Position numbers and translations under genes: made by a program. Source: Diphasiastrum complanatum (lineage: Eukaryota; Streptophyta; Lycopodiopsida; Lycopodiales; Lycopodiaceae). From it: DNA of 64,000 nt. How positions within the stretch are numbered: position 1 is the stretch's first letter; every line of letters begins with the position of its first letter. The DNA is taken from contig CM055094.1 in assembly GCA_029204225.1 (NCBI GenBank), positions 67,974,536 to 68,038,535 of the forward strand, written 5' to 3'. Positions 23,730 through 34,553 of the stretch are shown here, piece after piece. The notes under the pieces are model-generated. The model searched no databases and had not been told where the DNA came from. It saw only the letters and a list, made by a program, of their open reading frames with translations.

Positions 23730-25415
23730 TGCTAGAGTTAATGTTCACATTATTACCCCTAATGTTGTCATCTAGGATTAACTAAGATTATTGGGACATG
23801 CCTGCATACTAATTCTAAGGGCCTTTACCTAAATTTAGTAAAGTCAAGTTAGACTTTAGTTAGACTAAAGTTCAAGATTCTAATGCTTGATTTGGAGCAC
23901 AGGTTTTTGTTATAGATAGGTCTTGGTGCTTTTACCATATATAGAGACACTAATTATTTTTAGATTGTTTTGCTTTTCAGCATAGACCAAAGTCCATAAG
24001 TATGTTGTGTGCCCTAGCTCATTTGCAATGGGACATAGTTGGAGTACATTTTATCATTCCTTCATCATAGTTGTGTGTGTCTCTTCCATGTATGTGTATG
24101 GTTGTTAGGTATCTTATCTTGGTTGCTTGCCATGAAGAAGTCGGTTTTTTAACATCGTATCAGAGCATGGTTCAAGATTTGAGAGAACAAGGAGGCACTC
24201 AACGAACGGAGTCAATCATCATATGCAGGTTGATTCTACCATCTTCAAGGTGTGGAGGTGGTGTCCCTAGCAACTCACAATTTTGATCTTCATCTACAAG
24301 GGTGGTAGGTTTGTGGAAGGACATTCGTCGCTACAAGGAAGAGCTGAGCTAAATACAAGGTTCAATTCTATGAATTGACAAATTATTGATTAGCCTTAGA
24401 AAATCAATATGAAGTCTTCTTAAGTGAAGAAGTTTTCTTCAAGCAAGATGGACGTACACCAGTTGGGAAGTTTGCATATGACATAGTGTTAGGATAAATA
24501 AATGTCATGATGAGATGCTTTCTAAGTTAAAAAGTTGTTTGGAGCACGTGACTCTATGTGTGAGATAGAGGCAGGAGATTCCAAGGAGACTTTGTGTGAG
24601 GAAGTATTGTATATGTTTTATCTTCCTATTGGGGATGCTCTAATACTTGCATATTTGATTGGGTTCATGGATGACATTCTATTTGTATCATTGTTGGAGA
24701 GTGGTTGGAATGCAAACATGAAGTGTACATCCATGGAGAGTAGTCCAGCTAAGTCCATCACAGTTGATAACTTATGAGAGTACCAGAAGAATTGAAGTGG
24801 ATTCAATTCAAGGAATCGACACAAGTGGAGCCAACTACTTATGAACAAGTTTCTAACGTGGGTGTTGATACATGAGACATATTTAGCGTAGCTTAGAAAA
24901 TGTTAAAAAAAAGACCAAAGGAGTAAATCTTCAAGCAAAGTTCTCCTAGTTATGGCAAAGGTTAATCATGTCTGCATTATTTGATTCAAGGAGACTCAAG
25001 TTCTTTGATGGGTGTGAGACAATGTAAACATTAAGGGGGAGTGTTAGAGTTAATGTTCACATTATCATCCCTAATGTTGTCATCTTGGATTAATTAAGAT
25101 TATTGGGACATGCCTGCATGCTAATTCTAAGGGCCTCACCTATATTTAGTGAAGTCAAGTTAGACTTTAGTTAGACTCAAGTTCGAAATTCTAGTGCTTG
25201 ATTTGGAGCTCAAGTTTTTGCTATAGATAGGTGTTGGTGCTTTTACCATATATAGAGACATTAATTAGGCAATTGCTATTGCTTTCACTTTTGCTTTTCG
25301 ACATAGACCAAAGTCTATAAGTATGTTGTGCTCCCTAGCTCATTTGCAATGGGAAATAGTTGGAGTACATATTATCATTCCTTCATCATACTTGTGTGTG
25401 TTCTCTTCCATGTAT
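23730..25415 (+). mobile_element. Non-autonomous LTR retrotransposon (about 1.7 kb) with two LTRs, PBS and PPT
   Basis: Two direct repeats, 23730-24154 and 25042-25415, align almost base for base. The 5' LTR runs from TGCTAGAG (the 3' copy has TGTTAGAG) to TTAACA, which makes TGTTA...TAACA termini. Right after it, TCGTATCAGAGCATGG at 24155 matches the initiator tRNA-Met primer-binding site. TTAAGGGGGAG at 25031-25041 is the polypurine tract just before the second LTR. The 887-bp interior encodes no gag-pol domain I can recognise. The 3' LTR is cut off near 25415 by chromovirus integrase sequence. Confidence 0.85.
24155..24170 (+). promoter_or_regulatory. Primer-binding site for initiator tRNA-Met
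   Basis: TCGTATCAGAGCATGG lies directly after the 5' LTR end. It differs from the usual TGGTATCAGAGC in one of its first bases. Confidence 0.8.
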
Positions 25416-26260
25416 CAGTGGTCTTTGATAGGCTCTCTAAGCAAGCTCATTTCATACCTATTAGCAGTACTACTTTTGCAAAGCAGTGTGATGGCATTCT
25501 CATTTCTAAGATTATTCGACTACATGGTCTTCCACAATCTATTCTCACTGATCGGGATGCCAAATTTACTTCTAGTTTTTGGATAGAGCTGATGCGTATC
25601 TTGCATGTCAAGATACTTATGGGTCAATTTTCATTGATCGAGACACCAAGTTTTCTTCTATTCTCTAGATAGAGCTGGTGTATCTTGGATGTCAAGATAC
25701 TTTTGGGTACTGCTTACCATTTGTCTACTGATGGTCATTTTAGCTTTCACTGAGAAGCTCGCGCCACATTATTATGGACCTTTCCGGGTTCTTGAGTGAC
25801 TCATCCCTGTTATATATCACCTTGAGCTACCTCTCCTACCACTCAGGCGTGCTACTATTGAGGATGATGCTCCACAAGATTGCAGTTTGCCTGCTGATCT
25901 ACAGCTTTTTTCCATTTTTACCTGTTGCTATTTTATAGGTCAATTGTTGCAATGTTGCATAGTCATCAAAGATGGCAAGTTCAGTTTTAGTCCAGTGGAA
26001 TGGTCGTCCTATTGAGGAGGCTACATGGGAGCTTATTGATGTTTATTGCCATACAAATCAGCCATGCTCGCTTGCAGCTAATATCTCCTCCTAAGGTGCT
26101 CCTGCTCATATACATGTTCCTTCTAGCAGTTCCTCCTTGATTGTTGGTACTGATTCCTATTCTATTTTGCCTACATTGGGTCCAATGTTTTCCTCAGCAA
26201 GGGAGAGTTATAGACTACTAGGCTACTAGCCTACTAGGCCTACACCTGGAACATTCATGA
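25416..26260 (+). mobile_element. Ty3/gypsy chromovirus 3' pol fragment (integrase core and chromodomain)
   Basis: Integrase core sequence follows directly on the truncated LTR: VVFDRLSKQAHFIP, ISKIIRLHGLPQSI, LTDRDAKFTSSFW. The region 25600-25690 partly repeats the preceding 80 bp. A downstream piece (KLAPHYYGPFRVLE) is typical of the integrase C-terminus. VQWNGRPIEEATWELIDVY at about 25990-26050 is the end of a chromodomain, which marks the chromovirus clade. Stops and frameshifts interrupt it. Confidence 0.85.
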
Positions 26261-26458
26261 CATGAACTATAGGTTTTACATTTATTTACTTAGGGAGTAT
26301 TTGAATTTTGAGTCACGTGATTACTTCATTCATGTACAGGCCTAGAAGGCTTTTTTTCTTCATTTACATTTTGAACTGGCCAAGGGCCCTACTTTTATTG
26401 ACTTATTATGTGGAGTGAGAGACCTTAAAAAGGTACATTCGTTGGCAAACTATTAGGA

Positions 26459-26870
26459 TCATGTAGATGAGTTGTTATTCTCAGCCATTGCTCCCACCAC
26501 CTCTAGCCGCCTAGCAACTCCTTTGAGCTTTTCAATGTGCTCAGCCATGCTCTCGTTCTCCTGCATATTACTCCCTGTCAGTTGCTTTTGCAGGAGCAAT
26601 GTGCTTGAAATGTCTCGAGCTTTGTAAGTTGATTTGAGCACGTCCCACACTTGCTTGGAAATTTCTGCACCAAAGAATTCGCCAAGTCACCAAAGCAGAT
26701 TATCAGGTAACCTACCTCATCAACTTTGCAACCTCCTCACCACTGACAAACCTCCACAGCACTTTTCCTCCGAGCACGAGCCTCAATTTCAAGCTCCAAA
26801 TAGCTCAGTTCTTCGAGATTTTTGACAGCCTTCAAATCAATTAGGTTCATAATATCTGACGCCATATCAT
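26459..26870 (-). mobile_element. Copia gag (UBN2-type) fragment
   Basis: The minus strand reads VWDVLKSTYKARD and LLLQKQLTGSNMQENESMAEH, preceded by an N-terminal piece near 26866 (MNLIDLKAVKNLEELSYLEL) in another frame. Gag of Ty1/copia elements has this layout. Truncated on both sides. Confidence 0.7.
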
Positions 26871-27127
26871 GTCCTTTGGTGGCTCAAAGTATCTCGATTA
26901 AAGGCTAACTTTTGTCCTGCCACAATTCTCCTGCTTATGTGAAGAGTATGATCTGTACAGCTCACACTTCCTAAGGTACCTTTGCAAGGATTTTATGCGA
27001 TGGTGTCACGCTGCGTTTGGTGGCCCACAACCTGTGTAAAAATTGTGCTAATGCCTGCTGTAGGACTGGATGATAAAGCAATAACTAGAATCATCTAGAT
27101 AATCATACCAGCAAGCAAGCGATCATA

Positions 27128-27194
27128 TAAGCGCTGATACTAGCGAGTAAGCAAGAGACGAAAAGTTTAAACCAAATACATTATCAGCGCTTAT
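27128..27194. repeat. 13-bp perfect inverted repeat, about 41-bp spacer
   Basis: ATAAGCGCTGATA near 27128 and TATCAGCGCTTAT near 27182 are exact reverse complements. They could be the ends of a very small element or a hairpin. Confidence 0.55.
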
Positions 27195-27236
27195 CAAAAA
27201 AGTCACTTATAGATTGGCAGTAGGTTACTTTTTTTT

Positions 27237-27500
27237 GTGCTTTCTCCTTGTACCAGCCATTTTGGACAAGGGCTTGTACAAACTGATGGCCACAGTTGTA
27301 ACAGACCATCAAGCACATATTGCAGTATCAACAACAAAGAAATATGCATTGTGGCCCACATAGGAGCTGCAGTGATGGAATTGATGAAATCCAAGGATTT
27401 GATGAGCAATTTCGACTATGACAAGGATGTAGAACCGTAAATTTGTGAAGCTTGTGCTCTAGGGAAACAGCATAGGAAGCAACTTCAAGCTTTCATATTT
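27237..27500 (+). mobile_element. Copia GAG-pre-integrase fragment
   Basis: The plus strand shows KSKDLMSNFDYDKDVEP, a stop, then ICEACALGKQHRKQ, the pre-integrase zinc-finger end of copia polyproteins (usually C..C.LGKQ). Only this short piece is recognisable. Confidence 0.6.
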
Positions 27501-28070
27501 TCCAATACCTTTGATACGGGTTTAGCCTACAAGCCCATCCTTTTAAGTTTTTCTTCTGGATGCTCACATGCTTTACAATAGACTGCAGAGACTACCTAAA
27601 ATCAGGGTATAGCACATCCAAAGTCGGCTAGCCTGTATAGGAATAATGCAGTAAAAGGCTCCAGCTACATGTCGCAATGATAAACAGCAGTAGCAAGAAT
27701 TTGGACAAATTTGGAAATTTGCAGCATTCGAGAGTATAGGCAGTTTCGGGGTCAATTGAAATTAAGCTTTATCAGGACACCTTCAAGAGAATGTTATAGT
27801 TCAAATTTGAAATAGAGTATGCATATACAAAATTTAGAACATAATATTCTAATGTTTAGTAGTCTGCGCTTCTTCCTTCGAAGTCTGAGCACAAGCTCCA
27901 AGAGTTGAACGTTCTTAAGAATATTACCAAGTGTAAAGACATTGAACGCCCTGGCTATCTGCCCCGAGTGACTACTCATTCGTAGGGAAACTCGTGATAC
28001 TTCAAAGAAAGAAATGTACATACAGTACTACTACAACAGAAAGAAGAAAAACTGTAAAACTGAAGCATAC

Positions 28071-28248
28071 CAACGCCGTCCTCAGATGCATTGTGAAAGC
28101 CAAATGGTAAATAAACTGAATTCCCTCTGTTTAAACGAGAAACGAGAAACAAAGCACGAAAATGCGAAGGAAAGAGAAAGAACGTACTAGTGGGCAGCAA
28201 CAAAGAGGAAGACGAAGAAGATGGGTGCGTGGAAAGCAATCGCACCAT
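28071..28248 (-). CDS. Candidate first two exons of HSP33 (N-terminal, transit-peptide-like)
   Basis: An ATG at 28248 opens a Ser/Leu-rich N-terminus (MVRLLSTHPSSSSSSLLLPT) ending at a GTACGT donor (exon 28248-28188). A second exon, 28126-28071, follows an AACAG acceptor and ends at a GTATGC donor. Spliced in this way the frame ends in phase 0, which matches the phase-0 start of the HSP33 exon at 18536. The whole chain would be 312 residues, a normal HSP33 length. The Ser-rich, Arg-containing start resembles an organelle transit peptide. A TATA-like sequence lies about 105 bp upstream, near 28350. The link spans a 9.5-kb transposon-filled intron and rests only on phase and length, so another exon or a different gene is possible. 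Confidence 0.4.
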
Positions 28249-28399
28249 CCCTCTCCCAGCTGCCACATCCACAAAATTACTCTTTTTGCTGCTTAAAATT
28301 ACTCGGCGCGAGTGTATAATTTTGCTACCACGTAGCTCATCCAAAGTCATAATATAAAGTGACCCTTAAACGAGAGCCCATGTTAGGGGCTCTTTCCAT

Positions 28400-28612
28400 G
28401 CTCACCCTCTCACTTGTTTAGGATGTCATCAAGGGAAAAGAAGGTGGTTTTCCATGCTCACCCTTTTAGGATGTTATCAAGGGATGTTATAAGGGAAAAG
28501 AGGGTGGTTTTCTTTTAGGATGTCATCAAGGGAAAAGGTGGTTTTCCATGCTCACCCTTTTAGGATGTCATCAAGGGAAAAGAGGGTGGTTTTCCACGGG
28601 CTGCTCCAATGG
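28400..28612. repeat. About four tandem copies of a 50-65-bp unit upstream of the candidate HSP33 exon 1
   Basis: The core TTTTAGGATGTCATCAAGGG followed by AAAAGAGGGTGGTTTTCC and ATGCTCACCC recurs four times, with small deletions. The array lies between the presumed HSP33 5' end and the copia fragment, so it would sit in the upstream flank of that gene. Confidence 0.9.
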
Positions 28613-28624
28613 GTTTTGTAGACC

Positions 28625-30692
28625 CTAATCCTCTTGGAGATCACATACCACTTGCCCATCCAATGCAACCACAGCTTTCCCTTCATCATTGAAAGCTTGC
28701 AAAACTTGTGAGGGCATTAGGTCACACAGCAGGTCACGTAGTAGCAATAGTAGTCCAACACACTCCCGAGCATTAGAACAGTGACAGCAAACCATTTGAA
28801 TGCAGTAGTAGAGATATAAAACAATCAACATTGATGGTTGTTTAAAATCATAGTATGTATGTTCTTGGAAGACTACACCCTGTCCATGCCATATTTCATA
28901 AGGAGTTTTGTTGTTGACGGCTTTAGTGCTGGATTTGTTCTGTAAGTAACAGGCTGAGGCAGTAGCTTCTGCCCAAAACTTCGCAAGTAGGTGCGTTTGA
29001 TGTAGCATGGATTTGGTTGAGTTGAGAAGTGTTCGATTCTTCATTTTTGCAATTCCATTCTGTTGAGGAGAATAGGAAGTTGTGAACTATATTCGAATGT
29101 CATATTCAGCCAGGTAGTTAGACATCTCATTAGAGAGGTATTCGTCGCCGCCATCAATTCGAAGAGCTTTCACTTTTGTAGACGTTTGTGTCTCAGTCAT
29201 GGCCTTGAATCTTTTGAAGCATTCAAAGGCTTCTGATTTGTGCTTAATGAACATGGTTGTAGACCATCTAGAATAATCATCTATAAAAATAAATTGCATC
29301 TCCTAAGGATGGAGTTGGCATTGGACCACAAAAATTGCTATGTACAAGTTCTAATACATGGTTTGTTTTGACATAATGTGATTTGGGAAACTTGCTTCTA
29401 GAGTGTTTGCCATAGATACAGCACATGTCCAAATCGACTATGCCACAAAGTAGCATTATCGTTTACATTTTCATGAGAGATACTAGCTAATGCAACTGCG
29501 TTAGAGAGTAGATATAGATTTTCAACTCTAGTACATGTGGTCAGAGTAGTATCTTCATCGAAGATTGTACATTGTTCAGAAGAGAAAGTAACAATGTAAC
29601 CCTCATCAGTTATCTTGAAGACTAATAACAGGTTTTTTGATAGCTGAGATACGTGAAGAACATTGGGAACACAAATAGAAAGATCATTGTTGAACGTGAT
29701 CTTGACTATCCCTTTGCCTTCCACGCGTTTGGTGCTTGAATCTCCGAGGTAGATAAATTGATCTCTGCTGAAAGCTGCATACTCGATAGGCCATTCCTTG
29801 CTAGAGGTTATGTGTTGTGTAGCGTCGTTGTCCATGTACCAACTATTGTGGTCTTCGTTGCCACTATTGTAAGCCATTAACAGGTGTGAATCTTGCTCCT
29901 TGAATTCCGCCGCATTGGAGAAATCTGGTTGTTGTCGATGTTGCTTCTTTGCTTCGTTGTAGATGCGGATTCGACATTCCTTGATGTCATGATTAGCTCT
30001 CTTGCAATATCTGTAGAAGAGCTTCTGGCGTGATCCACTACTCTCACCTTGAGTATGAGGCTTCTGCTGCTACTGTTGCTGCACTTGATTCTTGGCCTTG
30101 GAATAGTCTTTCTTCTTGGTGTACAGGGCCACAGACTTCTCTTTGATGGACAGGCCGCTGGTCTTTCTCCGCATTTCTTCTTGAAGAAGATGATTGATCA
30201 CCTTTTGAAGAGTGAGGTCGTGTTGTGTGGAGATCATCACCACAAAGTGCTCATACGACTTTGGAAGAGAAGAAAGCAAGGTCATAACGACATCATCATC
30301 TTGAATAGCACATCATTCTACAGCTGATAATTGATCCATTAAAGACTTAAAGTTGATGATGGGAGAAGTGATGGCAATAGAAGTGTGAAGAACTTCCTTT
30401 TAAGATGTAATCTAGTGGTTACATCTTGAGTCTCGTATAGACTTGATAATAAATCCAGTTGATTTTTAATCTTCCATGCCTTTGTTTGATCACCATCTTT
30501 TGGTTTTAGGATAGAACCTTCTACTACATCCCAAAGATCTCTATCTATCAACATCATCCGGAGTTTTAACTTCCAGATGTAGAAGTTAGAACCATTGAAC
30601 TTGTCAATGATTCTAGCCTCGTTGGATGACGACGACGAAGAGTTACCAATATGAGACATGTTAACAGTAATACAAATAGAATAATCTCTCAT
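28625..30692 (-). mobile_element. Ty1/copia retrotransposon, gag-protease-integrase, lacking RT
   Basis: Minus strand. Gag (UBN2-type) at 30692-30070: NGSNFYIWKLKLRMMLIDRD and LLSSLPKSYEHFVVMI. A zinc-knuckle relic lies near 30000. Protease at about 29830 reads WYMDNDATQHIT; copia enzymes normally have D-S-G-A here, so the active site is damaged. Pre-integrase motif LWHSRFGH is at about 29420. Integrase core at 29299-29087 contains FIDDYSR and RIDGGDEYLS, continuing at 29044-28625 with AKFWAEATASACYLQNKSST. Frameshifts separate the blocks. The element ends within integrase at about 28620, next to the tandem array, so RT and RNase H are missing. Confidence 0.9.
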
Positions 30693-30744
30693 TTTATTGA
30701 GCTAAATATAAATGCTAAATTATATTCACAGCTCAAGTACTCTG

Positions 30745-31495
30745 CCCCATTGGATCTTAAGAAAACAAATGGATGAGTACAGTCCATCGAAGAGATTAGA
30801 AACTATGTGAGGTGTTACTAGAAATTAGATTCAATAAGAAGTTCTGTTCTGAAAACTTAGATTGATTGTGTGATGAAAAGTGCAAGTTCCTCAGGCATCA
30901 AAGACAACCATTATATTGTCTGATCAAAAATTGAGGAGCGTAGACGGATCTGATCAGAGTGAGATAACGAGCGTGATCAAACAGAAGCGACGTGCATTCA
31001 AATCACAATAAGCATTCATCTACATTATACACAAATAGAAAAGCATATTGCTGTTATATTACACTCAAGCACAACAATGAATTACAACCAGACTGGCAAC
31101 GTAACTTGGAGGCTCAAAAATGTTTGTCTCATGGATGGAGGATCACATAGAGTGTGTAATGAAGGTGTATTTATATACTGGATCTGTGTATCTAACTACA
31201 ATAAATGTTTGTCATCTAACTGAGTATTTTGTCGTACTCAAGAAGTAGTTTAACTACAATGACAAAATGACAATTTTACATTACATACATGGTCAGCAAA
31301 CGACTGGGGATCGTGATGTGGACGAAAATGTCACACATTTTCTCTCACGTCACATTTTGGGAAGTGGCTGGAGACGTTTCTCGTCGGACACTTCGGTTGA
31401 TGAACGAAGTTTGTCGAAGAAATTGGAGACTTGTCTGTTCGTAATCAACTGTTCATTCTTCATTCCGCATACTGGTTCATTTTGTTGAATGCTTA
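30745..31495 (-). repeat. Probable 5' LTR of the 28.6-30.7 kb copia element
   Basis: Upstream of gag on the minus strand, a TATA box (AGTATATAAATACACC) lies near 31155-31170. A degraded primer-binding-site-like TGGGGCAGAG lies near 30740. The sequence may start at TGTTTAAGCATTC near 31495. Without a second copy in the window the boundaries are only estimates. Confidence 0.4.
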
Positions 31496-31559
31496 AACAA
31501 TTAAACGTAGGTCAACAATGTCTGTCTACACTCTAGAGGATTGCAGATTTGTTCTAGCA

Positions 31560-31742
31560 GGTAGTAGTCGTTAGACATAATCAAATTCCATCCGGGATTC
31601 TCAACAATGGTATCAGGGCAACTGAAATTCGTGTCGCATCGAATCGTTCTGTTCTTAAAATTCAACAACACAAGACTCACAAACATCATTGATGCTAGCT
31701 CACAAACATGATTGATGCTAGTTAAGGAACTTGGAAGACCAA
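31560..31742 (+). repeat. LTR end and PBS-like sequence in plus orientation, abutting the next element
   Basis: CTCAACA followed by ATGGTATCAGGGC at 31603-31625 looks like an LTR end plus tRNA-Met primer-binding site on the plus strand. A 24-bp duplication (ACAAACATNATTGATGCTAG) follows at 31677-31725. No gag follows; the minus-strand copia element begins at 31743. Confidence 0.35.
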
Positions 31743-32907
31743 TCACAACTTGCTTCTAGCCATTACCTCCAATGGTTTGAAGTTGAGATGTCCCATCCTC
31801 TTATGGCAAACCTCTTGAGTGGATATATGCTCACTTGCCACACATCCAACTTGGTTAGCAATAACACAAGCATCTGGTTTGAAAAACTTCCCTTGCCTTT
31901 TACCTTTTTCAATCAAGACATCCTTTCTTTTGATCATACAAGCATCTCCATCAAACTCCACTTTAAGACCTTTGATTAGCAATTGACTCACACTAAGTAG
32001 GCTCCTAGTAATAGTAGGTATGAACAAAAAATCCTTCAAATGAGCATTCTTATTTGTAGAGAGAGAAATAGGAATTGTGCCAATCCCTTTGATTGCACAC
32101 TCACCATCATTGGCCATGTAGATCACTCTCTTGTCATCTCCATATGCCAATAAAGAAGTGAGATACTCCTTGTGAAAAGTCATGTGTGAGCTTGCTCCAC
32201 TATCAATCCACCATGATCAATATCTCCAACAATAGAACTCAAACATGAAGACATCACAAAAGCATCATCATTTGTGTTTTGAACACCATCCTCATCAAGA
32301 GTTAGATTACCTTGCTTGTCTCCTTGATCTCTCCTTTTTTTGTAGCAATCACTAGCAAAATGCTCCTTGATGCCACAATAGAAGCACTTTAGTTTATCTT
32401 TCTTCTTATCAAAAGAAGAAGACTCACCATGATCTTGTCCTTTAGACCACTTGCTCTTACCTTTGCCCTTGAATGCTGATACTGCATTTTTTGCTCCAGA
32501 TCTGTGTAGTGAAAGAAACAGACCTTTCACGAAGTGAGGTCTTTGCCATCCCACTGTAGATTTGTCAACTGATCTTTGAGTAACATAATCTGACTCCTTG
32601 ATTTTGTCTAAAATCTTGTGAGTAAAGTATTCCACATATCTTTTGCTTTAGAGATTGTAGCCAGGTCAAGAGTCAGGCTATCCTCGATGGATGAAGATAA
32701 CACGGCTACTGCCTTGTCATTCTTCTCTCTCCATTCGTGTAGCTCCTTGTGTGTTGTTGTAGGCATCTCCTTGATGCCGTCTACCCAGGAAAACAATCCT
32801 TCTCCCTTTAGTATAAGCAAGGCCTTAACTTTCCATGCTAGGAAGTTAGATTCTGATGAGTCGAGGATTGTACAGATTGAAGCCATTGCTACAAATTGTG
32901 TTCTCAC
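31743..32907 (-). mobile_element. Ty1/copia gag-protease-pre-integrase, truncated
   Basis: Minus strand. Gag at 32907-32608: SSESNFLAWKVKALLILKG and SSIEDSLTLDLATISKAKD. The zinc knuckle CFYCGIKEHFASDCYK fits CX2CX4HX4C intact. The protease motif WWIDSGASSHMTFH is present across a frameshift near 32185, so the D-S-G-A site is preserved. The pre-integrase RMGHLNF follows near 31770. The element breaks off there, before the integrase core. It is less decayed than its copia neighbour at 28.6-30.7 kb. Confidence 0.9.
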
Positions 32908-32981
32908 TTGTTAATGGTTCTTTGTCTTGAATGCTTAACCTCCTGGATCTGATAGCTTTGCGACCATGTTAGACTATGAGA

Positions 32982-33096
32982 GACTCTGATACCATTGATG
33001 GAAGGCTGAAAAATTCAGAAACTTCAAGAATGTTCTGATACCACTGATGGAAGGCTGGTAAATTCAGGAATGCCAAGAACACTCTGATACCACTTA
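32982..33096 (-). repeat. Tandem triplication of a 49-bp unit carrying the primer-binding site
   Basis: On the minus strand TGGTATCAGA occurs three times (plus coordinates 32985-32994, 33034-33043 and 33083-33092), exactly 49 bp apart. The intervening units share CAGCCTTCCATC and GAATTT motifs. The array lies between the LTR end and gag. Confidence 0.9.
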
Positions 33097-34384
33097 TGTG
33101 AAAACAAATTAATCACAAATGAAATGAATTCGGATGGATTTAAGATATGATTGCTGGTCACTGCCTGCTATATCATTCCTACAATCCTCCAGAAAGTAGA
33201 CAGACACTGTTGACCTACGTTATGAATTAATTTAGCATTAAGCAAGATTGAACCAATGTGCAGAATAGGTAAAACAAGTGAATAAGATACACGAGCAATA
33301 GCAGACAACAATGCATTCAAGATCAGACAAAATTTTGAGTAATATGTGCGTAATAGATACAATACCATCTATTGATCCTCTTTATTTTGAGCACTGTGTG
33401 ACAAACCCACACAACTCATTGGCGTGAGAGAAGCGGCGTTCTCCCACAAGCAGTGTCTATCTTACTAGTGGACTTCTTGGATCTATGTGGATCTTGCTTA
33501 CAAAATTGTCTCGCTCACAGGTGGACTGTATTATGTATATTTTCTATCAGCTTCTGTATCTATTTTATGTGAAGGATTTCAGATCATTCAAGATCCAATC
33601 CATGTCCCTGATCTTTGGTTACAATAAGGAGCAAACCAACAATCCTGCCAATGTAGAAAAAACAGCATCTACATACAAAATGAGATGAAAACTCTAAGAG
33701 ATACTGATCAAACATGAACCAAAACATAAAATATGTTTGCTGTCTGTACAATTATAGTACCCTACTGTATTTCACATGTGTGGAACCAAAAATAGCAATA
33801 ATTGATCATTCTACACATAGAATTGCAAGATAACATCATGAGAGTGCACCAATGAGTAATAGAACCCAAAGAGGACCATGTATAATGATGAAATGAGAGA
33901 GAGAAGAGAGAAGATGTGTCTCTCCATGAGTTACATCCTTTTATAGAGTTTCCAAACCCTATTTGTCCACTTGGCTTTCCCTCCAATATGTAAACCCTAC
34001 TATTTTGGGTCTAGATTCAATTTACCCAAACTTCAAATTTGAATCTCTCTCAAACTCGACTACCAACTTTCCCACACTTTCAAAAAGTGTTTATTGAATG
34101 TATTTTAAACTAATATAACTTCAAAAAGTTTATCTCTAAGTCTAAAATGAGTTTTGGCCTCTTATTGACAATTTACCAAAATATGACTAAACTAGACTAA
34201 ACTAGTTGAAATCTCTCAAACTCTCTCTTCAACTAGTTTTGGCATAGTTTTAACCATACTACTTTGATCCAACTTTAGAATGATCTCCATCCTAAGTATA
34301 GATCTCCTTTCTAAGGTTCTAAAGTATCTTTCATAATTGATATAGAGAATAGTGTCCAAATGGGATGCTTCACTATTTCTTACA
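33097..34384 (-). repeat. Probable 5' LTR of the 31.7-32.9 kb copia element
   Basis: On the minus strand this may run from TGTAAGAAATAG at 34384 to TTTTCACA at 33097, just before the first primer-binding-site copy. It contains a TATA box (CTCTATAAAAGGATG, about 33935) followed by a polypyrimidine leader (CTTCTCTCTTCTCTCTC). A block near 34100-34230 resembles the LTR-like sequence at 56.68-56.80 kb. The start boundary is uncertain. Confidence 0.5.
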
Positions 34385-34553
34385 TCAATTTTACAATCAA
34401 GATATACCTAGAACATGAAGAACCAAATAGAATGTGAATGAAATAATTCCTCCATGTTTCAAACTTTGAACTCTCTGGAAAATTACAGCAACCAGACAAT
34501 AAATTTGAGTGACGACCATTTGCTTGCTTGTCTCCTCCAACGTTGTCCTTTCT

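Noticed and set aside
27976-28350. 124-codon minus-strand frame as a single protein
   Set aside because: It reads through a clear GTACGT...AACAG intron; the two-exon reading in another phase fits better.
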